Positions 10,401-20,790 of a DNA stretch of 44,224 bases are shown in pieces (position 1 is the stretch's first letter; the number at the start of each line of letters is the position of its first letter). The DNA is taken from assembly GCA_005879535.1 (NCBI GenBank), contig VBKI01000064.1:1-44224 (forward strand), read 5' to 3'. The position numbers and the translations under genes were made by a program. This DNA comes from Deltaproteobacteria bacterium. Lineage in GTDB: Bacteria; Myxococcota; Myxococcia; Myxococcales; 40CM-4-68-19. The notes beneath the pieces are model-generated. The model saw nothing but the letters and a program-made list of their open reading frames with translations, was not told the DNA's origin and made no database searches.

Positions 10401-10733
10401 GGTCCCCGGCTCGCGGTTGGCGAGGCGGTCGTCGCAAGGCGGCCCGCCGACCTCGACCATCACCTCGGCGACCTGGCGTTCCACCGCTTCGAGCGAGGCG
10501 GTGAACATCTCCTTGGGATTGATCCGGCTCGGATCGACGTAGTTGTCCTTGATCTGGACGATGGTCTTGCGAAAGACGTCGAGGCTCGCAAGGTCGTAGT
10601 TCTTGTCCTTCTGCGGATCGACGGCGGCGTGCGCCTCGCGCGCGCGCAGCGGACCGCGGTCGCTGGAGAGCGCAAGCAGCGAGGCGGCGATGGCGGCGGG
10701 AGCGATCAGGGCGAGGCGAGCGTGCTTGCGCAT
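7488..10733 (-). CDS. S41 family C-terminal processing protease, PDZ-containing, very long
   Basis: This is a 1081-residue exported serine protease. An N-terminal hydrophobic signal ends near AREAHA. The N-terminal region contains a Cys-bearing insertion (GGPPCDD, SAGCGHAN). A PDZ domain follows (FGGLGFVISMIEDKLTV, GDVITQIDN), and then the S41 core. The catalytic pair is S427 in the SASASEIV motif and K452 in SFGKGSVQ, 25 residues apart as in Prc/CtpA. A Gly-rich LDMRGNPGG strand precedes them. Typical bacterial Ctp proteins have 400-700 residues. Here about 450 extra C-terminal residues form an acidic linker (EDDDDDPSDEDG), two or more beta-sandwich-like units and an SH3-like segment (ATVKKGAVLSVHGK). 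Processing of envelope proteins is the family role. The ATG at 10733 lacks a good Shine-Dalgarno. Confidence 0.9.
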   Translation of the reverse strand: MRKHARLALIAPAAIAASLLALSSDRGPLRAREAHAAVDPQKDKNYDLASLDVFRKTIVQIKDNYVDPSRINPKEMFTASLEAVERQVAEVMVEVGGPPCDDRLANREPGTSVAGPANGAPQGGILEANRAQSAGCGHANASIPENRVRVTVGNASREFDYKDIDSIWQIPLKMHEVFSFVRDNLVTQSDQREIEYAAINGMLSTLDPHSWLLKPDVYKEMKVQTRGEFGGLGFVISMIEDKLTVRKVLKNTPAYKGGVKKGDVITQIDNDSTVSMELQEAVDRMRGKPGTKVSIWVAHKGAEPRRLDLTRALVTYETVISKLLDNGIGYVRLSGFSGTTTRDMMGAIRAMKQQNGGTLRGLVLDMRGNPGGLLEQAIQVSDAFVEEGTIVTTVGVNGTLREPKLARADGAEREFPMAVLISSESASASEIVAGALKNLNRAVIVGRQSFGKGSVQVLYDFKDRDTGDESALKLTIAQYLTPGDVSIQEVGIVPDIELVPARIVKDRIDLFAPPKTFREADYDKHFFNGFARDEEQAKAGRERVQQKPAETLRFVKDETAKERKNRELIEAGQAPEDDDDDPSDEDGVVVDYQIEFCRDMLMHANATDRRQQLQQAKPFVEQRRAAELERVRKSLEAMGLNWSPLAANAPKGQARVQAEIRAPRTQAGGSMEVAVTAHNTGTTPLARLRAYTKSDNAVLDRREFVFGQLLPGEKRTWTVPIKIPRYMPSRRDDVTLKWEDDAGDPLEDARAETDIAELPRPAFAWSYQIVGNDGLLHKGEKGDTAEIIVDVKNVGVGTAFDAYAALRNLSEDRINVKKGRTKLGPIKPGEMKSATFVVEVKKALEDVVPVRLEVGDKELYEAQRDKLLLPAAPAVPLAAATQPVRVQVDTLILATAQEAGAKLATVKKGAVLSVHGKAGPFWRVEWQKGRMGFLPIAAGKEAPGAKPNLKTVSELMQSEAPAIRLANLDTSRGGVETDQDHLSLTGSAVDVNGMRDLQIFVQHENDYRKVFFRTSRKPGQQAMGAPTQLDFQTDLPLKPGNSTVVIIAREDDDLQTQRTIVVHRKQPVVAQKQGERERAQR

Positions 10734-10768
10734 GGGCGGCGGCTCTTTCGGCAGGCGGGCTAGGGAAA

Positions 10769-10797
10769 AGAATAGCCAGCACGCCCCCTACCAACAA
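10769..10797 (-). promoter_or_regulatory. Putative promoter of the S41 protease gene
   Basis: On the minus strand TTGTTG (10797-10792) and TATTCT (10774-10769) are separated by exactly 17 bp, a good sigma-70-type match. The predicted start leaves a leader of about 28-30 nt before the ATG at 10733. Confidence 0.5.
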
Positions 10798-10855
10798 GGA
10801 ACGAGCCGGTCCCCATCGTCTAAACAGCGGAACGTCTTCCGGCATGCCGAATTGC

Positions 10856-12067
10856 TCACCGCCGGACGACCGCGTAGCCCTTGGCCTTGAGGGCGGCGGT
10901 CAAGGCATCGATGTGCTCGGGTCCCCGTGTCTCGAGCGTCAGGTCAATCTCGGTGTCCCCGATGGCGCCCTGTAAAAATGCCCTGTTATGGTGCACTTCC
11001 AACACGTTGGCGCGCTCCGCCGCCACCGCGGCCAGCACTCCCGCCAGCATGCCGGGACGGTCGGGCACCCGGACTGCGATCATCACCCGGCGGCCCTCGA
11101 CTACCAGGCCGCGCTCGATGATCCGGGCAATGATGTTGGGATCGATGTTGCCGCCCGACAGCGCGCAGACGACCTTGGTCGCAGCCTTGAGGCCGGCGAT
11201 CTTCCGCTGCAGTAGCGCAGCGGCCGGAGCTGCGCCGGCGCCCTCGGCGACCGTCTTCTCACGCTCGATCAGGGCGAGGATGGCGTTCGCAACCTCTTCG
11301 TCGTCGACGCCGACGATCTCGTCGACGTACTTGCGGAAGAGCGGAATGGTCTTCTCGCCGGCGCGCTTGACGGCGATGCCGTCGGCCAGGGTGGTCGCGT
11401 TCGGGATCAGGATGGGACCGCCGGCATCCAACGCGGCCCGCATCTTCGGCAGGTGCGAGGACTCCACGCCGATGACGCGGACCGACGGCTTGAGCGATTT
11501 CATCGCCAGCGCCATCCCGCCGAGCCAACCCCCGCCCCCGATGGAAGCCACGAGCACCTCGACGTCGGGCACCTGCTCGAGGATCTCCAGCGCGCACGTC
11601 CCCTGGCCGGCGATGATCGCCTCGTCGTCGAAAGCGTGAATGAAGACGTAGCCCTTCTCTTCCTGGAGCCGGCGCGCTTCTGCGTAGGCGTCGTCGTAGT
11701 TGTTCCCGCAGAGCACGATGGCGGCGCCGAACTTGCGCGTCGCCTGCACCTTGCTGAGCGGGGCGGTCTCCGGCATTACGATGGTCGCGTGCATGCCGAG
11801 CCGCTGGGCGTTGAAGGCGACCGCCTGCGCGTGGTTGCCTGCGCTTGCGGCGACGACTCCGCGCTTGCGCTCTTCGGCGGTCAGCAGCGCGAACTTGTTC
11901 GCGGCACCGCGCTCCTTGAACGAGCCGGTGCGGTGCAGGTTCTCGAGCTTGAAGTGGATCTGCGCCGCGCAGAGCTCGCTGAACGGCTCGGAGAGAGGGC
12001 ATGGAGTGACGGCGACGATGCCGCGGATGCGGTCGCGCGCGGCGAGTACGTCCTGCAGGGTGACCAT
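10856..12067 (-). CDS. ilvA: Threonine ammonia-lyase (threonine dehydratase) with ACT domain
   Basis: The 403-residue PLP enzyme converts threonine to 2-oxobutyrate and ammonia, the first step to isoleucine, or acts catabolically on threonine/serine. The PLP lysine lies in GSFKERGA (K51). The SAGNHAQA loop, the GGGGWLGG phosphate-binding loop and the late LSGGNID motif are all present. Residues from about 325 form a single ACT-like domain (MIAVRVPDRPGMLAGVLAAV), as in the ~400-residue type rather than the ~510-residue two-ACT biosynthetic enzyme of E. coli. The ACT domain suggests allosteric control by an amino acid. TTGACC and a weak CACCCT lie upstream of the ATG at 12067. The neighbouring genes are not isoleucine genes. 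Confidence 0.92.
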   Translation of the reverse strand: MVTLQDVLAARDRIRGIVAVTPCPLSEPFSELCAAQIHFKLENLHRTGSFKERGAANKFALLTAEERKRGVVAASAGNHAQAVAFNAQRLGMHATIVMPETAPLSKVQATRKFGAAIVLCGNNYDDAYAEARRLQEEKGYVFIHAFDDEAIIAGQGTCALEILEQVPDVEVLVASIGGGGWLGGMALAMKSLKPSVRVIGVESSHLPKMRAALDAGGPILIPNATTLADGIAVKRAGEKTIPLFRKYVDEIVGVDDEEVANAILALIEREKTVAEGAGAAPAAALLQRKIAGLKAATKVVCALSGGNIDPNIIARIIERGLVVEGRRVMIAVRVPDRPGMLAGVLAAVAAERANVLEVHHNRAFLQGAIGDTEIDLTLETRGPEHIDALTAALKAKGYAVVRR

Positions 12068-12075
12068 CGCGGCGC

Positions 12076-12104
12076 AGGGTGAACGCCCCGCGCGCTCCGG
12101 TCAA
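12076..12104 (-). promoter_or_regulatory. Putative promoter of ilvA
   Basis: TTGACC (12104-12099) and CACCCT (12081-12076) on the minus strand are separated by 17 bp. The -35 is near consensus and the -10 is weak; it ends 8 nt before the ilvA ATG. Confidence 0.35.
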
Positions 12105-12187
12105 CACTCGCCGTGTGGGATGAAGACGCATGCGACGTGGGTTGTGTAAACCAGCGCAACGACTCAGTTTGGCGGCTGGGGGTACGG

Positions 12188-13201
12188 ATGGCAGGCAAGG
12201 CAAGCGGCAAGGCGGTCGACCGGCTGGCCGTGGTGGACGAGACGCAGGCCGATCGGCAGACGATCGAGGTCTACGAGCTGGTGACACGCAAGGTGCGCGT
12301 CGGCCGGGTGCCGCTCTTGTTCAAGGCGCTGGCGGCCGAGAAGGCGCTCATGCCCTGCTGGGCGGCACTCCGGCCCGCGATCCGCGTGCGCGCTTTCGAG
12401 GAGGCGGCCGACGATCTGCGAGCGAAAGCGGCGCGTCTCGCCGTGGACCTGGGGTGTCCACTCATCGAGACGCAGCTCGAGTGGGCCGGATACGACGTCG
12501 ACGAGATCGACCAGATCCGCGGCCAGGTCGACATCTTCCATTACGTCGACGCGAAGCTGCTGATGGCAGTCTGCGTGCTCGCCGAGGCGCTCTCGGGTGG
12601 AGTGGGCGGCGTCGCCCGCGGACCGCGCGGAGAGCAGCGGGTCCCGCGCGGCGTGCCGCACGACATGGATCCCATCGAGCTCGTGCCGGAGGACGCCAAC
12701 GGAACGCTGGCGAAAGTGTTCCGGAGCATCCGCATGCACCTGGGACTGGGTCTGGTCCCGGACGACTTCCGCGCGCTGGGGCGGTGGCCGAAGTACCTCG
12801 ATCTCGCCTGGGCCGATGCGCGCAAGCGGGACGACGAACCCGTCGCGCGCGCGGCGTTGAACGAGCTCGGCCGCTCCGCGGAGGACGCGGCGGCACAGCT
12901 TCCCGTCCGCGTGGAGATCCAGGAGGCGGCGCTGCGTGCTGCGGGAGCGGATCCCGCGCGGGTCCGCGCGCTGCTGCAGCGGTTCCGCCGCGCGCTGCCG
13001 GGACTCATCCTCGATCTGGCGCTCTTCAAGGTGCAGCTCGACGGCGCCGAGTCGGCGCGCGAGAGCCCGTTCCCGATCCGGTGGAAGTACATCTCGTCGG
13101 ACGAGTACACGACCGTCGGCCTGGACGAGCCGGTGAAGCTGCGCGCCGGGGACCCGAAGAACCTCGACGAGGACGGCGGCCTCCCGCACCGCACGCACTG
13201 A
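12188..13201 (+). CDS. DehI-family (2-haloacid dehalogenase type) protein
   Basis: The 337-residue protein matches the halocarboxylic acid dehalogenase DehI family along most of its length. It shows the duplicated helical layout of that family: FEEAADDLR and IETQLEWAGYDVDEIDQIR in the first half, then PHDMDPIELV, DDFRALGRWPKYLDLAW, and the strongly conserved end QLDGAESARESPFPIRWK. DehI enzymes remove halide from D- and L-2-haloacids by direct water attack using an Asp. The exact catalytic residue here needs an alignment, so the substrate is uncertain. The ATG at 12188 was chosen because upstream in-frame codons read as unrelated Cys/Asn-rich sequence; an ATG at 12113 is possible. It is convergent with dnaE, with 4 bp between stops. 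Confidence 0.8.
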   Translation: MAGKASGKAVDRLAVVDETQADRQTIEVYELVTRKVRVGRVPLLFKALAAEKALMPCWAALRPAIRVRAFEEAADDLRAKAARLAVDLGCPLIETQLEWAGYDVDEIDQIRGQVDIFHYVDAKLLMAVCVLAEALSGGVGGVARGPRGEQRVPRGVPHDMDPIELVPEDANGTLAKVFRSIRMHLGLGLVPDDFRALGRWPKYLDLAWADARKRDDEPVARAALNELGRSAEDAAAQLPVRVEIQEAALRAAGADPARVRALLQRFRRALPGLILDLALFKVQLDGAESARESPFPIRWKYISSDEYTTVGLDEPVKLRAGDPKNLDEDGGLPHRTH

Positions 13202-13205
13202 CCCG

Positions 13206-16733
<3,528 letters not shown>

Positions 16734-16781
16734 TGGCGCGGAGTGTAGCGCGCCTCCCTGACACGACGGCCAGGAAAAAGG

Positions 16782-17621
16782 TCACCGCTCCGGGAAGAGA
16801 TCGCGCAGCGCCGCGTCCACGTTGTCGAAGCGGAAGCGGAAGCCCGAGTCAAGCAACTTCTTCGGCACCGCGCGCTGCCCTTCCAGCAGCGCCGAGGCGA
16901 ACTCGCCGAGCAGGATCCTGAGCGGCGCCGCGGGCACCGGCGCCCACGACGGGCGGTGCAGCGCCCGGCCCAGAGCCTTTGCGAACTCCTTCATGGTCAC
17001 GATCCCCGGCGCGGCGAGGTTCACCGGTCCGGTCACCTCCCGGTCGATGCACCAGAGAATCGCAGCCACCTCGTCGGCGAGGTGGATCCACGGGAACCAC
17101 TGCCTTCCGCTCCCCACGGGACCGCCAACGAAGGCCTTGAAGGGCGGCAGCATCTTCTCCAGCGCGCCGCCGCGGGCGCTGAGAACGATGCCCGTCCGGA
17201 GCTGGACCGAGCGCACCGGAGCGCGCTGGGCCTCCGCCTCCCACTGCCGGCCGACATTGGCGAGAAAGTCCGCCCCCGGCGCCGCGCTCTCATCGAGGAC
17301 CTCATCTCCTCGACCGCCGTAGTAGCCGACGGCGCTGGCGTTGATCAGCACCCGCGGCTTGCGCTGCGCGGCGCGGATCGCATCCACCACAGCGCGCGTG
17401 GTGAGCACGCGGCTCTGCTCGATCTCCTTCTTGTACGCGGGCGACCACCGCTTGCCGGCGACGCTCGCCCCGGCGAGGTTGACGACCGCGTCCGCGCCTT
17501 CCACGGTCCACGGCGCGCTTGCGAAGCGCGGAAGCGCCGCGGCCGCGTCACCCCGCTCCCTGAGCGCCCGGGTCAGCGCACTGCCGATCAGTCCGCTCGC
17601 TCCCGCCACCACCACACGCAT
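16782..17621 (-). CDS. TIGR01777 family NAD(P)-dependent epimerase-like protein
   Basis: This is a 279-residue atypical short-chain dehydrogenase of the YfcH/SDR39U1 type. The Rossmann nucleotide-binding motif is VVVAGASGLIGSALTRAL. The family signatures follow: VNLAGASVAGKRWS, the VLINASAVGYYGGRGDE active-site region with its YYG, the FPWIHLADEV segment, and the C-terminal substrate-side part (NLAAPGIVTMKEF). The substrate of this widespread family is not established, although members occur near cell-division and envelope genes. The start ATG at 17621 leaves a 53-bp divergent gap to the VOC gene. Length is slightly below the usual ~300 residues. Confidence 0.88.
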   Translation of the reverse strand: MRVVVAGASGLIGSALTRALRERGDAAAALPRFASAPWTVEGADAVVNLAGASVAGKRWSPAYKKEIEQSRVLTTRAVVDAIRAAQRKPRVLINASAVGYYGGRGDEVLDESAAPGADFLANVGRQWEAEAQRAPVRSVQLRTGIVLSARGGALEKMLPPFKAFVGGPVGSGRQWFPWIHLADEVAAILWCIDREVTGPVNLAAPGIVTMKEFAKALGRALHRPSWAPVPAAPLRILLGEFASALLEGQRAVPKKLLDSGFRFRFDNVDAALRDLFPER

Positions 17622-17674
17622 GTGCGGATCGATGCGCGAGCGATCCGGGCGATTCCTGCGTTATTGTCCGCGCC

Positions 17675-18040
17675 GTGAACGAGCTCTGCTGGATCAGCCT
17701 CCAGGTCCCGAATTTGGAGGCGTCGCGGGCTTTCTGGCGCGACGTCATCGGCCTGCCGGAGAAGTCGTATACGTCCTCATGGGTGGAGATGGAGTTGCGG
17801 CCAGGCCTTCTGCTTGCGCTCCATCCCGTCTTCTACCCGAACGCGATGATCAAGCGGGGCTACGATCGCGGCGGACCGGTGCTCGCCATCCGCGTGGTGA
17901 ATCTCGAGGAGATGGCGGCCCTGGTCCTTCGGCACGGCGCGCGCGCGCTCGGCGGATCGCAGGAGATCCCCGGCGGCGTCTCCCGCGATTTCGAGGATCC
18001 CGACGGCTACGTCTTCGAGCTCGTCGAGCTGCGGAGCTGA
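17675..18040 (+). CDS. VOC (glyoxalase/bleomycin-resistance fold) protein
   Basis: The 121-residue protein has the paired beta-alpha-beta-beta-beta layout of vicinal-oxygen-chelate proteins. It opens WISLQVPNLEASRAFWRDVIGLP and ends DFEDPDGYVFELVEL, the usual final strand with its acidic metal-ligand position. Enzymatic role (lyase, dioxygenase or binding protein) cannot be told from sequence. The GTG at 17675 is the only sensible start and has TATTGT 7 nt upstream. The Fpg/Nei glycosylase gene begins 6 bp after its stop, so the two are probably co-transcribed. Confidence 0.85.
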   Translation: MNELCWISLQVPNLEASRAFWRDVIGLPEKSYTSSWVEMELRPGLLLALHPVFYPNAMIKRGYDRGGPVLAIRVVNLEEMAALVLRHGARALGGSQEIPGGVSRDFEDPDGYVFELVELRS

Positions 18041-18046
18041 CGCGGC

Positions 18047-18952
18047 GTGCCGGAGCTGCCGGACGTCACCGTCTACGTCGAATCGATCGCGTCGCGCGTC
18101 GCGGGGCAGCCCATCGAGGGAATCCGCGTCGCGAGCCCCTTCGTCGTGCGAACCTTCGAGCCACCGCTCAGCGCCGCCAGCGGAAAGCGCGTGCTCGAGC
18201 TGCGGCGCCTCGGGAAACGGATCGTCTTCGTCCTGGAGGGCGGCCTGTTCCTGGTGATCCACCTGATGATCGCCGGGCGCTTCAAGTGGCTGGAGCACGG
18301 CGCGAAGATCCCCGGCAAGGTGGGCCTCGCGGCGCTCGATTTTTCCTCCGGGACGCTGCTGCTCACCGAGGTTGCGACCAGGAAGCGAGCGTCGATCCAC
18401 CTGGCGCGCTCTCTCGACGAGTTCCAGCGCGGCGGCATCGAGCCGCTGGAGTGCAGCGAAGAGCAGTTCAGCCAGGCGCTTCGCCGCGAGAACCATACGT
18501 TGAAGCGCGCGCTGACCGATCCGCGGCTCTTCTCGGGAATCGGGAACGCGTACTCCGACGAGATCCTCCACCGGGCGAAGCTCTCGCCCGCCCTGCTCAC
18601 GCAGAAGATGTCGCCCGCGGACGTCCATGCGCTGTTCGAATCGACGCGGGCGGTGCTGACCCAATGGACCGAGCGCCTCCGCGAGGAAGCGCGGCAGAAG
18701 TTTCCCGAGAAGGTGACGGCGTTCCGCCACGACTTCGCGGTGCACGGGAGATACCGGCAGCCATGCCCCGTGTGCGGGACGGCGATCCAGCGGATCGCCT
18801 ATGCGGACAACGAGACGAACTACTGCCCCCGCTGTCAGACAGCCGGGAGACTGCTCTCCGACCGTTCGCTGGCGCGGCTCCTGCACGCCGATTGGCCGCG
18901 CACCATCGAGGAGCTGGAGGAGAAGGGCATCCTGAAAGGGAACCGGGCATGA
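18047..18952 (+). CDS. mutM: Formamidopyrimidine-DNA glycosylase / endonuclease VIII family (Fpg/Nei)
   Basis: The 301-residue base-excision-repair glycosylase/AP lyase begins with the catalytic PELPDV motif (proline nucleophile at position 2). It has the RRLGKRIVF basic strand, the helix-two-turn-helix FSGIGNAYSDEIL and a C-terminal zinc finger CPVCGT...CPRC. About 35 residues (LLSDRSLARLLHADWPRTIEEL) extend past the zinc finger, which is longer than E. coli MutM. It removes oxidised purines or pyrimidines; Fpg versus Nei specificity is not decidable by eye, so the gene symbol is provisional. The GTG start at 18047 is fixed by the need for PELPDV directly after the initiator. The downstream ATG overlaps its stop (ATGA). 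Confidence 0.9.
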   Translation: MPELPDVTVYVESIASRVAGQPIEGIRVASPFVVRTFEPPLSAASGKRVLELRRLGKRIVFVLEGGLFLVIHLMIAGRFKWLEHGAKIPGKVGLAALDFSSGTLLLTEVATRKRASIHLARSLDEFQRGGIEPLECSEEQFSQALRRENHTLKRALTDPRLFSGIGNAYSDEILHRAKLSPALLTQKMSPADVHALFESTRAVLTQWTERLREEARQKFPEKVTAFRHDFAVHGRYRQPCPVCGTAIQRIAYADNETNYCPRCQTAGRLLSDRSLARLLHADWPRTIEELEEKGILKGNRA

Positions 18953-19125
18953 CGTCCAGGGAAAAGTACGCTGCCTTCTTTGGCCGCCCGGCCGACGTCG
19001 TCCTCGAGGCGAGGCCAGACGATCCCCGATCACCGTCCGCTTATCGGTTCCCACCCACGAGGGCGGGCTTCCTGAAGCGGATCATTTGCAGGCGGGCAAT
19101 TGCGCGGACGCGGCCGTCGGCGTGA
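18949..19125 (+). pseudogene. Truncated reading frame after mutM (gene remnant)
   Basis: An ATG overlapping the mutM stop (ATGA) opens a 58-codon frame beginning MTSREKYAAFFGRPADVVLE. The first ~34 codons look like a normal protein start in composition and coupling. From about 19055 the frame becomes Arg/Ile-rich and runs into the 3' end of the convergent beta-helix gene. It looks like the 5' stump of a formerly longer gene cut off by a rearrangement, but a real short peptide cannot be excluded. I do not recognise the family. Confidence 0.4.
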
Positions 19126-20230
19126 ACGTATTGCCGCTCCAGCAATTTCCGCTGCCGCTGCCGTCCCAGATGAGGTCTCCCTTGATGGATTCGAAGAAGG
19201 GATTGGAGCTGAAGTCCCCCAGGCCATTGTCCTTCAGGCGGTTCCCGATGACCCTATCGTCCTTCGGGTCCGGATCGATCCCGAGCGCGTTGCAGTCGAG
19301 GTCGCTTTCCTGCAGGGCGAGCGCGAGGCAGAAACTCGCGACCGCGATGCCCGTGAACGCGTTGTGGCGCACGTCGTTGCCGATGACGACGGTGTTCTTG
19401 CCTGCCACGGCCAAGATCCCCACTCCGGCGGGAACCACGCTGAGGATCCCTTCGTCCGCCTTGTTCGGCAGGTTGTTGTCATGAACGGAGTTGAATGCCA
19501 GGAGCGTATTCTCCTGCGTGCTGCGCTGCAGCCCCGGGAGCAGGTCCACCAGGATGCCCGCGGTGTTGCCGTGGACTTCGTTGGCGACGGCGGCGCAGTT
19601 CCCGCTGTTCTCGATCTCGATCCCGAGCAGGTTGCCGAATACGCGGTTGCCGGCGATGAGCACGTCCTCGCTCTGCCCTACGTACACCGCGGCGTCGTCG
19701 GTAGTCCCGGTCACGACGTTGCCGGTCATCAGTCCGTGGCGGGAGCGAACGGGAAACAGGCCGTAGACGGAATTGTTCTCCGATCGGTTGTCGGCAATGG
19801 AGAACCCCTCCACGCAAGCGAGATGCACACCGTGGACGGCGAACCCGCGGATGGTGAAGCCGCGGATCGCGAAGCCCTTCAGCACAGCGGGCTGCGGCCC
19901 GCCGCAGGGCGGGTGCTCGTCATCGGTCCCCGGCAGTGAGTTCGCCGGGCTGACCCACACGCCATAGGACTGCGCACCTGCGTTTTCGAGAACGACAGGA
20001 TGCCCGGGCCTCGACAGACCGACGAGCTCGATTCCGTTGCGCGTGATCGTCACCGCGCTGGCTTCCTGCCGCCCGCCTTCGCGGTACGTACCGGGCAGCA
20101 CTTCGATGCGGTCGCCGGCCGACGCACGCGTCAAAGCAGCACGAATCGATTGTCCAGGATGTACGACGAGCGTGCGTGCGGAAGCCGGCACTCCCGCGAG
20201 CAGCAGGCCAAGAGCCATGAAGGCGCGCAT
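19082..20230 (-). CDS. Secreted right-handed parallel beta-helix repeat protein
   Basis: The 382-residue protein has a signal peptide (MRAFMALGLLLAGVPASA, cleavage before RTLVV). It opens with the typical beta-helix start HPGQSIRAALTRASAGDRIEVLPGTY. The repeats follow the pattern of short strands with Asn ladders: GFTIRGFAVHGVHL, SIADNRSENNSVYGL, VLIAGNRVFGNLLGIEIEN, VIGNDVRHNAFTGIAV and VIGNRLKDNGLGD. These resemble NosD/PbH1 repeats of polysaccharide-modifying proteins. Paired cysteines (HPPCGG, DLDCNAL, NCWSGN, PACK) may form disulphides outside the cytoplasm. Enzymatic activity is not assigned. The ATG at 20230 has AGGGGA 5 nt upstream; a longer frame exists but would hide the signal peptide. 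Confidence 0.85.
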   Translation of the reverse strand: MRAFMALGLLLAGVPASARTLVVHPGQSIRAALTRASAGDRIEVLPGTYREGGRQEASAVTITRNGIELVGLSRPGHPVVLENAGAQSYGVWVSPANSLPGTDDEHPPCGGPQPAVLKGFAIRGFTIRGFAVHGVHLACVEGFSIADNRSENNSVYGLFPVRSRHGLMTGNVVTGTTDDAAVYVGQSEDVLIAGNRVFGNLLGIEIENSGNCAAVANEVHGNTAGILVDLLPGLQRSTQENTLLAFNSVHDNNLPNKADEGILSVVPAGVGILAVAGKNTVVIGNDVRHNAFTGIAVASFCLALALQESDLDCNALGIDPDPKDDRVIGNRLKDNGLGDFSSNPFFESIKGDLIWDGSGSGNCWSGNTFTPTAASAQLPACK

Positions 20231-20253
20231 GTTTTTCCCCTGAGCGGGCGCGA

Positions 20254-20281
20254 ACGGTAGCGCGACAGCCTGCGCCGGCAA
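20254..20281 (-). promoter_or_regulatory. Putative promoter of the beta-helix gene
   Basis: TTGCCG (20281-20276) and TACCGT (20259-20254) on the minus strand are 16 bp apart. The leader to the ATG at 20230 is about 20 nt and carries a Shine-Dalgarno. Confidence 0.4.
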
Positions 20282-20382
20282 GCCGGCGTGCGTCAAGTCG
20301 CCTGGACGCTGGGTTGAACCCGTTGCGTCCGCGGTGGATGATGGCACGGCGCGGGAAGGTGCGCGGGCACGGAGGACGGGCA

Positions 20383-20790
20383 ATGCAAGAGGAGCGCAAG
20401 AACGGCGGCAACGGCGGCGCGGAGAGCGGCGAACCGCAGTTCACCACACCTGGTGCAGGCGAGCAGCTCGACGAGACCGTCGCGCCAGGTGAACCGATCC
20501 CGGGGCCCATGGAAGGGCAAGGCGGAGAGCGGCGCGAGGCAGAGGAGCCCGCGGAACCCAGGCCGCGACGGAAGAGCGCCGCGAGGCGGAAGGGCGGCGC
20601 GAAGAAGGCCGGCGGCACGCGAAAGAAGGCCGCCGGACGAACGGCGCGCGCAAAAGGCGGTGCGAAGCGCAAGGGAAAGGCGCGCGGCGCTGCCCGAGGC
20701 GCGGCCCGCTCGCGTGGGCGGGGCAAAGCGAAAGCGAAACGGGGCAAGGGCGGGCGCAAGATGTCGCGCCGCGGCGGAAAGCGCCGCTAA
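20383..20790 (+). CDS. Ala/Lys/Arg-rich histone-like protein
   Basis: The 135-residue protein has an acidic, Gly/Glu-rich N-terminal half and an extremely basic C-terminal half. The latter is made of short repeats such as KSAARRKGGAKKAGG, GRTARAKGGAKRKGK and RGAARGAARSRGRGKAKAK. This composition is like eukaryotic histone H1 tails and bacterial H1-like proteins (for example Bordetella BpH2 or myxobacterial basic proteins). It predicts non-specific DNA or RNA binding and nucleoid compaction. A GGAGG 7 nt upstream supports the ATG at 20383; an in-frame ATG at 20314 lacks one. Its TAA and the YgiQ TAG on the other strand overlap in the tetranucleotide CTAA. Confidence 0.75.
   Translation: MQEERKNGGNGGAESGEPQFTTPGAGEQLDETVAPGEPIPGPMEGQGGERREAEEPAEPRPRRKSAARRKGGAKKAGGTRKKAAGRTARAKGGAKRKGKARGAARGAARSRGRGKAKAKRGKGGRKMSRRGGKRR

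Noticed and set aside
7545-10763. A 1072-codon plus-strand open frame opposite the S41 protease
   Set aside because: Its translation is Arg/Leu/His-rich with no recognisable domain, while the minus strand encodes a complete catalytic protease. It is an antisense shadow of GC-biased codons.
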